From Desulfobulbaceae bacterium UBA5123 (GTDB lineage: Bacteria; Desulfobacterota; Desulfobulbia; Desulfobulbales; UBA5123), in contig DHYT01000044.1 of assembly GCA_002415465.1 (NCBI GenBank), positions 1,342-6,740 on the forward strand: a DNA stretch of 5,399 bases, given 5' to 3'. Made by a program: the position numbers and the translations under genes. The notes beneath the pieces are model-generated. The model did not search any database. It was not told the origin of the DNA and worked only from the letters and a program-made list of their open reading frames with translations. This document shows, piece after piece, positions 1 through 5,399 of this stretch (position 1 is the first letter of the stretch; every line of letters begins with the position of its first letter).

Positions 1-865
1 GATTGGAGTAAATGTAGAGGGGGGCGCTTTCCCGCAGATAGTCGATAACCGCGGCAGAGGAGACCACATAGCCGCCATTGACGCCAAGCGCCTTGCCCAA
101 GGTCGCGATCAAGAGATCGGCGCGCGCGCCGCAATATTCTTCCACTCCCCGGCCGGTCTGCCCCATGGCACCAACCCCGTGCGAGTCATCGACAATCGAG
201 ACAATGCCTTCAGGGAAGTGTTTTTCGTAGCGCTCACAAATATCCATGATCGCCGCCAGAGGTGCATGGTCGCCGCGCATACTGAAAATACCGTCAGTCA
301 CCACCAACAGGCGTCGGGCTTCGCCTGCGCATTTGTGAATATTTTCCTCGAGGCTGCGCAGATCGAGGTGGGGATAGATGATCTTGCCCGCCGGCTGGGC
401 CAGGCGCAAACCATTGATGATGCAGTTATGGTTCAGGCTGTCGCTAACAACGATAGTCTCTTTGCTGATCAGGGCCGCGAGCACCCCCATGACCGCACCG
501 TAGGCGGAGCTGAAAAGCATCGCCGCTTCCCGGCCGTGAAAGGCGGCCAGGTTGTGCTCAAGAGCGCGGTGCACCTGGTAAGTGCCGCTGATAAAGCGGA
601 CCGCCCCAGGCCCTGCCCCAAATTGGCGGGTCGCCTGTTCAGCCGCCGCCAGCACCGCCGGGTGAAATGACAGCCCCAGGTAGGAATTACCATTCATCCG
701 CAGAAATCGGCGGGGGCCGTAACCGGCCAGGCAATAGCGGGGACCGTGTTCATTGCTGGCCGGGATGATGGCAATGATTTCTCTTTCCTGGCCTTTTCGC
801 CTTCCGGCTTGCTGAAGGGCCTCCAAACTCTGGATCAAGAGATGATCGAGCGTGGCAAGAGTCAT
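1..865 (-). CDS. kbl: 2-amino-3-ketobutyrate CoA ligase (glycine C-acetyltransferase), 3' end outside window
   Basis: PLP-dependent alpha-oxoamine synthase-family enzyme that would cleave 2-amino-3-ketobutyrate with CoA to glycine and acetyl-CoA in the cytosol. The frame is open for 288 codons from ATG 865-863 to the left edge; Kbl proteins are about 400 aa, so roughly the last 110 residues are missing. Seen: N-SYLGL near residues 60-65, VRFISGT at 89-95, SDSLNH at 141-146 (His146 in the position that stacks on PLP), VDDSHG at 225-230 (Asp226 and His229, PLP contacts) and ATLGKAL at 254-260, with Lys258 the expected Schiff-base lysine. The start is fixed by AGGAG (877-873 read on minus) 7 nt upstream. 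It lies 45 nt downstream of tdh, which supplies its substrate, so one operon is likely. The loop after the lysine (GVNGGY) is one residue shorter than my recollection of E. coli Kbl (GGASGGY), so a related acyltransferase with another substrate is possible; the tdh neighbour favours Kbl. Confidence 0.85.
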   Translation of the reverse strand, partial: MTLATLDHLLIQSLEALQQAGRRKGQEREIIAIIPASNEHGPRYCLAGYGPRRFLRMNGNSYLGLSFHPAVLAAAEQATRQFGAGPGAVRFISGTYQVHRALEHNLAAFHGREAAMLFSSAYGAVMGVLAALISKETIVVSDSLNHNCIINGLRLAQPAGKIIYPHLDLRSLEENIHKCAGEARRLLVVTDGIFSMRGDHAPLAAIMDICERYEKHFPEGIVSIVDDSHGVGAMGQTGRGVEEYCGARADLLIATLGKALGVNGGYVVSSAAVIDYLRESAPLYIYSN

Positions 866-910
866 GGGTATGCTCCTATTGTTAATGGTCGCGTCACTCT
901 GCGCCGGAAA

Positions 911-1876
911 TTACAGGGAAAAAGGGATGGCCAGTTTGACAGACAGGGCCTGGAGCATGTCACTGGTCATGCGTTCCAGGTCATATTCGGGACACCAGCC
1001 CCACTGGCTGCGGGCGGCGCTGTCGTCCATCTGGTCGGGCCAGGAGTCGGCAATGGCTTGGCGCAGGGGATCCACCGTATAGTCAACGACAAATTCGGGG
1101 ATGTGCCGGCGAATCGCGGCCGCCAGTTCCGCCGGGGTAAAACTCATCGCCGTGACATTATAGGCATTGCGATGGCGAAGCCGGGTCGCATCCACCTCCA
1201 TGATCTCAATGGCGGCCCGGATCGCATCCGGCATATACATCATATCCAGCCGGGTGGCAGGGTGCAGAAAACAGGTATATTTTTTCTCCCGCAAGGCCGC
1301 GTAAAAGATGTCCACCGCATAATCGGTGGTGCCGCCGCCGGGCAGGGCCTGATGGGAGATGAGGCCGGGGTAGCGGATCCCCCGGGCGTCGACCCCGTAA
1401 TGGTGGTGGTAGTAGTCGCAGAGCAGTTCGCCGGAGAGCTTGGCGATGCCGTAGATGGTCTGCGGCCGCTGCACCGTGACCTGGGGGGTGTCGTCGAGGG
1501 GCGAACCGGGGCCGAAGGCGGCGATGGAGCTGGGGAAAAAAACCGCGCAGCCGTGACCCCTGGCGACCTCCAGCACGTTGTAGAGGCCGTTCATGTTCAC
1601 ATCCCAGGCCAGTTGCGGATTGGCCTCCCCCACCGCCGAGAGCACCCCGGCGAGATGGTAGATGGTCTCGACATCATGGCGGACGACCGCCCCGGCCAGC
1701 GCGTCCCGATCCCGAACATCCAGGGCGAGAAAGGGCCCGGCGGCCAGGATCGCCGCCGCCGGTTTTTTCCGATGGCCGGTGGCCACCACCCGCTCGGGGC
1801 CGAAACGGGCGCGCAGGTATGGGATCAGCTCGGTGCCGATCTGCCCGGCGCCGCCGGTGACGAGAATATTGCCCAT
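911..1876 (-). CDS. tdh: L-threonine 3-dehydrogenase, SDR/epimerase type (NAD-dependent)
   Basis: 321-aa cytosolic oxidoreductase predicted to oxidise L-threonine to 2-amino-3-ketobutyrate with NAD+, feeding the Kbl encoded just downstream. It belongs to the extended short-chain dehydrogenase/NAD-dependent epimerase fold, not to the zinc-dependent MDR fold of E. coli Tdh. Seen: a Rossmann TGGAGQIG motif at residues 7-14, HLAG at 74-77, PSS at 115-117 supplying the catalytic Ser/Thr, YGIAK at 142-146 (catalytic Tyr142 and Lys146), RYPG at 168-171, a GGTTDYAVDIF stretch at 181-191 and a late DSWP..DDS.AR..WGW block at 278-294. From family memory, the last two are typical of SDR-type threonine dehydrogenases and separate them from sugar epimerases. 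The frame stays open 94 codons further upstream, but ATG 1876 is chosen because it directly precedes the Rossmann motif and has a good ribosome site. The length is normal for the family. A general sugar epimerase is a less likely alternative. Confidence 0.88.
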   Translation of the reverse strand: MGNILVTGGAGQIGTELIPYLRARFGPERVVATGHRKKPAAAILAAGPFLALDVRDRDALAGAVVRHDVETIYHLAGVLSAVGEANPQLAWDVNMNGLYNVLEVARGHGCAVFFPSSIAAFGPGSPLDDTPQVTVQRPQTIYGIAKLSGELLCDYYHHHYGVDARGIRYPGLISHQALPGGGTTDYAVDIFYAALREKKYTCFLHPATRLDMMYMPDAIRAAIEIMEVDATRLRHRNAYNVTAMSFTPAELAAAIRRHIPEFVVDYTVDPLRQAIADSWPDQMDDSAARSQWGWCPEYDLERMTSDMLQALSVKLAIPFSL

Positions 1877-1882
1877 GGACTG

Positions 1883-1887
1883 CCTCC
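1883..1887 (-). promoter_or_regulatory. Shine-Dalgarno site that sets the tdh start
   Basis: On the minus strand this reads GGAGG, six bases before ATG 1876-1874. It decides the start in favour of this ATG over the much longer open frame reaching back to about 2158, whose extra residues are Arg/Gly-rich and look like non-coding GC-rich DNA. Confidence 0.85.
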
Positions 1888-1990
1888 GCGTTTTCCCTTG
1901 CCGACCGAGACCGCATCTCCTCTGAAGGTATCCCGGCCGATCAGGAAAAGGCAACCATAATGTCCGCGCCCATGGCCGTCCGCGCCCCGC

Positions 1991-2012
1991 CCGCCCGCCG
2001 TCGCGCGGGCGG
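1991..2012. repeat. GC-rich inverted repeat (8-bp perfect arms)
   Basis: CCGCCCGC (1991-1998) and GCGGGCGG (2005-2012) are perfect reverse complements around a 6-nt loop. No T-run follows on either strand, so it is not an intrinsic terminator. It sits about 115-135 nt upstream of the tdh start and could be a regulatory structure or simply a product of the very high local GC. Confidence 0.4.
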
Positions 2013-2039
2013 CAAATCCAGGCCCAGCAAAAAATATCA

Positions 2040-2068
2040 TTGCCAAATCCGCCCGTCTCCTGTATGGT
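2040..2068 (+). promoter_or_regulatory. Candidate sigma70-type promoter for the DEAD-box helicase gene
   Basis: TTGCCA (2040-2045) matches the -35 consensus at five of six bases. After an exact 17-nt gap comes TATGGT (2063-2068), four of six for the -10 and preceded by TG (2061-2062) as in extended -10 promoters. The local DNA is AT-richer than its surroundings (AAAAAATATCATTG just before the -35). Transcription would start near 2075, leaving a leader of about 308 nt before the helicase ATG. It is a sequence match only. Confidence 0.42.
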
Positions 2069-2228
2069 CGGTCCATTCTTAATTCTCTGCTCGCGCTTTT
2101 CGCGCGTGCTGCACCAAGCTTCCTTCCCGCCCGCGTTCTTCTCACGATAAGACGCCACAGGCTGGAATAGTCTGTGAGTGACCCGGTATCACCACTCAAA
2201 GCAGTAACCTCAGAATCCGGTTAAGAAC

Positions 2229-2311
2229 ACCGCCCCGTACAATGCGGCGGTTGACGCTTATTTGCGCCCGGCTGACGGGCCGTCACGCACGGCCATCCGT
2301 TTGCGGTGACG
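2229..2311 (+). promoter_or_regulatory. Tandem stem-loops in the helicase mRNA leader
   Basis: Three consecutive RNA stems can be drawn. ACCGCC 2229-2234 pairs with GGCGGT 2246-2251 (11-nt loop). GCCCG 2266-2270 pairs with CGGGC 2276-2280 (5-nt loop). CGTCACGCA 2281-2289 pairs with TGC 2302-2304 plus GTGACG 2306-2311 with G2305 bulged; its top is closed further by CGG 2290-2292 with CCG 2297-2299 over a CCAT loop. The last is the strongest. A smaller hairpin GCGGA/TCCGC (2341-2345/2350-2354) lies just before the ribosome site. No T-runs follow, so these are not terminators. A role in temperature-dependent or helicase-dependent control is inference, based on the long structured leaders known for some cold-shock helicase mRNAs. 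Confidence 0.45.
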
Positions 2312-2371
2312 CACAACACAACCATGCCCTCGGCGGCGGTGCGGAATAATCCGCCAGCGCCACGGCAGTTT

Positions 2372-2377
2372 AAGGAG
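2372..2377 (+). promoter_or_regulatory. Shine-Dalgarno site of the helicase gene
   Basis: AAGGAG ends five bases before ATG 2383-2385. It is close to the ideal anti-16S match and spacing and fixes the start, which immediately precedes the helicase Q-motif region. Confidence 0.9.
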
Positions 2378-2382
2378 TATCA

Positions 2383-3738
2383 ATGCAATTCGATTCATTT
2401 GACCTGAAACCCGAAATCGTCAAGGGCATCATTGCCTGCGGCTACACCACCCCCACCCCGATCCAGGAGCAGACCCTGCCGGCGGCCCTTGCCGGCCGTG
2501 ACATCCTGGGCCTGGCGCAGACCGGCACCGGCAAGACCGCCGCCTTCCTGCTTCCCATCCTGCAACGTCTGCAGGACGGCCCGCGCGGCCATGTCCGCGC
2601 CCTGATCGTCGCCCCCACCCGCGAGCTTGCCGAGCAGATCAACGAGTCGGCCATGGAACTCGGCCGCGCCACCAAGCTGCGCTCCGTCACCGTCTATGGC
2701 GGCGTCGGCAAGGGCGGCCAGTTGCAGCAGGTGAGAAGGGGCGCCGAGATCGTCATCGCCTGCCCCGGCCGGCTGCTCGACTATCTCGACTCCAAGGAGA
2801 TGCAGATCAACAAGGTGGAGATGCTGGTGCTGGACGAAGCGGACCAGATGTTCGACATGGGCTTCCTGCCCGCCATCCGCCGGATTCTGAAATACATGCC
2901 CGGCCAGCGCCAGACCATGTTCTTTTCCGCCACCATGCCCCAGGATATCCGGGTCTTGGCCAACAACATCCTCATCAACCCGGTTACCGTGCAGATCGCG
3001 CACCAGAAGCCGGCCGAGACCGTCACCCAGACCCTTTACCCGGTGGCCAAGCACCTGAAACCGTCATTGCTGCTCGAACTCATGCAACGCCACGACATCG
3101 GCGGCCGGACCCTGATCTTCACCCGCACCAAGCACGGCGCCAAGGGCTTGGCGCAGAAGCTTGAAAAAGCCGGGCACAGCGCCGACGCCCTGCAGGGCAA
3201 CCTGAGCCAGAACCGGCGCCGCGAGGTGATGCACAACTTCCGCACCGGCAAGGTGCGGGTGCTGGTCGCCACCGATATCGCCGCCCGCGGCATCGATGTC
3301 GCCGACATCTCCCACGTGATCAACTTCGACATGCCGGAGACCCCCGAGGCTTACGTCCACCGCATCGGCCGCACCGGCCGGGCCGAAAAAACCGGCATGG
3401 CCTTCAGCTTCGCCAGCCGCGACGAACAGGATCAGGTCCGGGCCATTGAAAAACTGCTGGGCAAGCAGCTGGAGCAGCATCAGCTTGAAGGATTCGACTA
3501 TTCGGTGCCGGCTCCGCCCAAAAGCGCCGAACCGCAACGGCGGCCCGGATCGCGGCCCCAGTCGCGCCCCTCGGCCCGCCCCGGTTCCGGCGGCGCCAAC
3601 GGCAAACCCCGCGCCCCGCGCAGCCGGGCGGCGTCATCCGGCGCCAACACCTTCGGCCTGTCGCCGCAACGGCAGGCAAACAACAACACCAATAACGCCA
3701 ACCGCGCCCCCCGCCGGACCCCCTCCGGCAACCGGTAA
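2383..3738 (+). CDS. rhlE: ATP-dependent DEAD-box RNA helicase, RhlE type
   Basis: 451-aa cytosolic RNA helicase expected to unwind short RNA duplexes in ribosome assembly, mRNA decay or cold adaptation. Two RecA-like domains are complete. Domain 1: Q motif with F6 and PIQ at 26-28, Walker A AQTGTGKT 45-52, PTREL 79-83, GG 106-107, CPGR 127-130 (usually TPGR), DEAD 151-154 and SAT 183-185. Domain 2: LIFTRT 244-249, QGN 271-273, ATDIAARGID 296-305 and HRIGRTGR 326-333. From about residue 375 a low-complexity tail rich in Arg, Pro, Ser and Asn runs to the end, likely a disordered RNA-binding extension. The core fits RhlE better than the larger DeaD/CsdA or DbpA, because no folded C-terminal RNA-binding domain is visible. 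The start is supported by AAGGAG. A terminator closes the unit, so it is probably monocistronic. The RhlE assignment within the family is less certain than DEAD-box helicase itself. Confidence 0.95.
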   Translation: MQFDSFDLKPEIVKGIIACGYTTPTPIQEQTLPAALAGRDILGLAQTGTGKTAAFLLPILQRLQDGPRGHVRALIVAPTRELAEQINESAMELGRATKLRSVTVYGGVGKGGQLQQVRRGAEIVIACPGRLLDYLDSKEMQINKVEMLVLDEADQMFDMGFLPAIRRILKYMPGQRQTMFFSATMPQDIRVLANNILINPVTVQIAHQKPAETVTQTLYPVAKHLKPSLLLELMQRHDIGGRTLIFTRTKHGAKGLAQKLEKAGHSADALQGNLSQNRRREVMHNFRTGKVRVLVATDIAARGIDVADISHVINFDMPETPEAYVHRIGRTGRAEKTGMAFSFASRDEQDQVRAIEKLLGKQLEQHQLEGFDYSVPAPPKSAEPQRRPGSRPQSRPSARPGSGGANGKPRAPRSRAASSGANTFGLSPQRQANNNTNNANRAPRRTPSGNR

Positions 3739-3757
3739 CGGTTTCCCGACCAGCGGT

Positions 3758-3775
3758 CCGCGCCAATCGGCGCGG
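3758..3775 (+). repeat. Hairpin downstream of the helicase stop codon
   Basis: CCGCGCC (3758-3764) and GGCGCGG (3769-3775) form a perfect 7-bp stem with a 4-nt AATC loop, starting 20 nt after the stop codon and ahead of the terminator. There is no T-run, so by itself it would not terminate; it may protect the mRNA 3' end. Confidence 0.5.
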
Positions 3776-3791
3776 CCTTGCCCGTCGCCAT

Positions 3792-3833
3792 AAAAAAGCC
3801 CCTGCCGCCGATCCCGGCGCCGGGGCTTTTTTT
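3792..3833 (+). terminator. Intrinsic terminator after the helicase gene (bidirectional form)
   Basis: AAAAAAGCCCC (3792-3802) pairs with GGGGCTTTTTT (3822-3832). An inner GCCG/CGGC pairing (3804-3807/3815-3818) extends the stem, and the T-run reaches 3833. The GC stem plus T-tract is a textbook Rho-independent terminator 54 nt after the helicase stop. The matching A-tract on the other side would let it work on the minus strand too, although no minus-strand gene is seen arriving from the right. Confidence 0.9.
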
Positions 3834-3937
3834 GTGGGTATGCCCCGACGCCGCTCTCCTTTTGCCGAATCCGGCAGAATTGCCTTGCCCCGCCGGCCAG
3901 GGCATGCTAAAAGTTTCCCCTTTTCCTTGAAGTTCCG

Positions 3938-3956
3938 TGCGGATTCCGCATTCCGC
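3938..3956. repeat. Short inverted and tandem repeat upstream of the ABC-F gene
   Basis: TGCGGA (3938-3943) and TCCGCA (3945-3950) form a 13-bp near-palindrome with a single central T. ATTCCGC then occurs twice head to tail (3943-3949 and 3950-3956). It lies 67-85 nt before the ABC-F start, where an operator or a leader RNA hairpin could sit. No known regulator site is recognised. Confidence 0.4.
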
Positions 3957-4022
3957 CGGCGGCGCGGCCCCGGCGGGTTGACGCCCTTTTTTCACCACGA
4001 CCCTATTTGACGAGACCCGACC

Positions 4023-5399
4023 ATGATCCACCTGACCAACATCAACAAGCAGCATGGCTCCCAGATCCTCTTCCAGAACGCCAGCTTTCAGATCCTGCCC
4101 GGCCTCCGCACCGGCCTGGTCGGCCCCAACGGGGCCGGCAAATCAACCATCTTCCGGTTGATCACCGGCGAGGAGGAACCGGACCGTGGCGAGATATCCT
4201 GCGCCAAGAAGACGGTGATCGGCTATTTTTCGCAAGAGGTGGGCGAGATGGCCGGCCGCTCGGCGCTGGCCGAGGTGATGGCGGTGGCCGGGGATGTCAT
4301 CCGGCTGGGCGAGGAGATGAAGGAGATGGAGGCGGCCATGGCCCAGCCCATGGAAGACGAGGCGATGGCCGCCCTGCTCGAACGCTACGGCGACGCGGTG
4401 GAGGAGTTCGAGCATCGCGGCGGATACGATCTCGAAACCCGCGCCCAGGCGGTGCTTACCGGCCTCGGCATCGGCCCCGCCGACTACAGGCGGCCGGTGG
4501 AGGAGTTCAGCGGCGGCTGGAAGATGCGGATTGCCCTGGCCAGGATCCTCACCCTGAACCCCGATGTCCTGCTGCTGGACGAGCCCACCAACCATCTCGA
4601 CGTGGAGTCCATCGTCTGGCTGGAGGAGTGGATCGTCAAGGAGTTCAATGGGGCGGTGCTGATGACCTGCCATGACCGCGACTTCATGAACCGCATCGTC
4701 AGCCGGATCATCGAGGTGGCAAACCGGACGGTGACCACCTACAACGGCAACTACGATTTCTACCTCCGCGAGCGGGAGATCCGCCGCGAGCAGCTTTTGG
4801 CCAGCTACCGCCGCCAGCAGGAGATGCTCGCCAAGGAGGAGGAGTTCATCGCCCGCTTTGCCGCCCGCGCCTCCCACGCCGCCCAGGTGCAGTCGCGGGT
4901 GAAGAAGCTTGAAAAGATCGAGCGCATCGAACTGCCGCCCGAGCAGCGGCAGATCACCTTCGAGTTCGGCGACACCCCCAGAAGCGGCGACGACGTGGCC
5001 TGTTGCCACGAGCTGGCCAAGACCTGGCCGCTGCCGGACGGCGGCGTGAAACAGGTGTTCAGCGGCATCTCCGGGATGATCCGGCGGCAGGAGAAGATCG
5101 CCGTGGTCGGCGTCAACGGCGCCGGCAAATCCACCTTCCTCAAGGTGCTGGCTGGCAAAACCGAGCCCACCGCCGGCAGCGCCCTGATCGGCGCCAGCGT
5201 CAACATGGGCTACTTCAGTCAGCACGCCATGGAGGTTCTCAACCCCGACCGCACCGTCTTCGACACCGTGCAGGACGTTCTGCCCCAGGCCAACATCGGC
5301 GTGATCCGGAACATCTGCGCCGCCTTCCTCTTCACCGGCGACGACGTCGAGAAACGGGTCAGCCTGCTCTCGGGTGGCGAGAAGAGCCGGCTGGTGCTG
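4023..5399 (+). CDS. ABC-F family ATPase (tandem ABC domains), 3' end outside window
   Basis: Soluble ATPase of the ABC-F group, which act on the ribosome (translation factors such as EttA/Uup types, or antibiotic-resistance ribosome protection) and lack membrane domains. The frame is open for 459 codons to the right edge; relatives are about 530-650 aa. Domain 1: Walker A GPNGAGKST 34-42, signature FSGGW 162-166, Walker B with catalytic Glu187 in LLLDEPTNHLD 183-193, and H-switch TCHDRD 215-220. Residues about 245-305 form a charged helical linker, the expected tRNA-contacting region. Domain 2: Walker A GVNGAGKST 363-371 and signature LSGGEKSR 449-456; its Walker B is beyond the edge. ATG 4023 is the only reasonable start because TGA 4008-4010 lies in frame just upstream. 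The Shine-Dalgarno is weak (GACGAG, about 4009-4014). The helicase terminator separates it from rhlE. Nothing visible tells housekeeping from resistance, so no symbol is given. Confidence 0.93.
   Translation, partial: MIHLTNINKQHGSQILFQNASFQILPGLRTGLVGPNGAGKSTIFRLITGEEEPDRGEISCAKKTVIGYFSQEVGEMAGRSALAEVMAVAGDVIRLGEEMKEMEAAMAQPMEDEAMAALLERYGDAVEEFEHRGGYDLETRAQAVLTGLGIGPADYRRPVEEFSGGWKMRIALARILTLNPDVLLLDEPTNHLDVESIVWLEEWIVKEFNGAVLMTCHDRDFMNRIVSRIIEVANRTVTTYNGNYDFYLREREIRREQLLASYRRQQEMLAKEEEFIARFAARASHAAQVQSRVKKLEKIERIELPPEQRQITFEFGDTPRSGDDVACCHELAKTWPLPDGGVKQVFSGISGMIRRQEKIAVVGVNGAGKSTFLKVLAGKTEPTAGSALIGASVNMGYFSQHAMEVLNPDRTVFDTVQDVLPQANIGVIRNICAAFLFTGDDVEKRVSLLSGGEKSRLVL

Larger units (their letters stand above)
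1877..2382. other. 506-nt divergent intergenic region between tdh and the helicase gene
   Basis: No gene is credible here: the minus-strand frames that cross it are rich in Arg, Gly and Pro and resemble no family I know. Toward tdh I see a 10-nt direct repeat GTCCGCGCCC at 1962-1971 and 1978-1987, and a very GC-rich 8-bp inverted repeat at 1991-1998/2005-2012. A poor minus-strand promoter match (TTGCCT at 1954-1949 and GATACC at 1932-1927, 16-nt gap) is too weak to call. Toward the helicase there is a better promoter match at 2040-2068, followed by several stem-loops and the Shine-Dalgarno site. Base composition is visibly less GC-rich around 2030-2090 and 2150-2230, as expected for promoter and leader DNA. 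Confidence 0.7.

Noticed and set aside
746..1960. 404-codon plus-strand open frame across tdh and the start of kbl
   Set aside because: Antisense shadow: it spans two recognised minus-strand genes and their spacer, and its protein is His/Gly/Arg-rich with no recognisable domain.
2027..2048. Sigma54-like promoter on the minus strand (TTGGCA ... TTTTGC)
   Set aside because: The GG and GC elements are about four bases too far apart for a -24/-12 promoter, a spacing that is normally strict.
1877..2158. N-terminal extension of tdh by 94 residues
   Set aside because: The extension is Arg/Gly-rich and non-domain-like, whereas ATG 1876 has GGAGG at ideal spacing and begins directly at the Rossmann strand.
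2251..2274. TTGACG as a -35 box for the helicase gene
   Set aside because: No acceptable -10 hexamer at 16-18 nt; the downstream sequence is GC-rich stem-loop.
2395..3054. 219-codon open frame antisense to the helicase
   Set aside because: Lies wholly within the DEAD-box gene, has Gly/Ala/Asp/His-rich shadow composition and no ribosome site or family resemblance.
3978..4009. TTGACG ... CCTATTTG as the ABC-F promoter
   Set aside because: The -35 is good, but the best -10 (TATTTG) needs a 20-nt gap and would start transcription nearly at the ATG; too weak to list as a feature.
4143..5225. 360-codon open frame antisense to the ABC-F gene
   Set aside because: It mirrors the codon structure of the real gene in GC-rich DNA, is rich in Gly, Ala, His and Leu with no motifs, and the sense strand carries every ABC-F motif.
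1..5399. CRISPR arrays, insertion sequences, tRNA or rRNA genes, phage or defence genes
   Set aside because: Looked for regular spaced repeats, transposase motifs, terminal inverted repeats and cloverleaf-like segments by eye; none seen.

Overview
The window is a high-GC bacterial chromosomal segment with four protein genes and no sign of mobile DNA, CRISPR or RNA genes. GC richness, good Shine-Dalgarno sites on three genes and the protein types suggest a proteobacterium in the broad sense. A Desulfobacterota (deltaproteobacterial) source is my best guess from the feel of the proteins, but no marker gene here proves it.

Left part, minus strand (1-1876): a two-gene threonine-degradation unit. 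The upstream gene is a short-chain-dehydrogenase/epimerase-type L-threonine 3-dehydrogenase (tdh, 1876 down to 911). After 45 nt comes a PLP-dependent 2-amino-3-ketobutyrate CoA ligase / glycine C-acetyltransferase (kbl, starting at 865 and running off the left edge). Together they would convert threonine + NAD+ + CoA to glycine + acetyl-CoA + NADH.

Middle (1877-2382): a 506-nt divergent intergenic region. It holds a plausible sigma70-type plus-strand promoter near 2040-2068, a run of stem-loops forming a possible ~300-nt structured leader, and a strong Shine-Dalgarno site in front of the helicase gene. Facing tdh it holds only GC-rich repeats and weak promoter-like matches.

Right part, plus strand (2383-5399): an RhlE-type DEAD-box RNA helicase (451 aa, all canonical motifs, low-complexity basic tail), closed by a clear intrinsic terminator at 3792-3833. 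A 190-nt spacer with short inverted and direct repeats follows, then an ABC-F ATPase with two ABC domains and an interdomain linker, cut by the right edge after 459 codons. The helicase acts on RNA and ABC-F proteins act on ribosomes, so the right half is thematically about RNA and translation, but the terminator indicates separate transcription units.

I see no convincing undescribed system. The items most worth a look are the structured leader of the helicase gene, the SDR-type Tdh/Kbl pair with a non-E. coli-like Kbl active-site loop, and the repeat-containing, weak-Shine-Dalgarno leader of the ABC-F gene.
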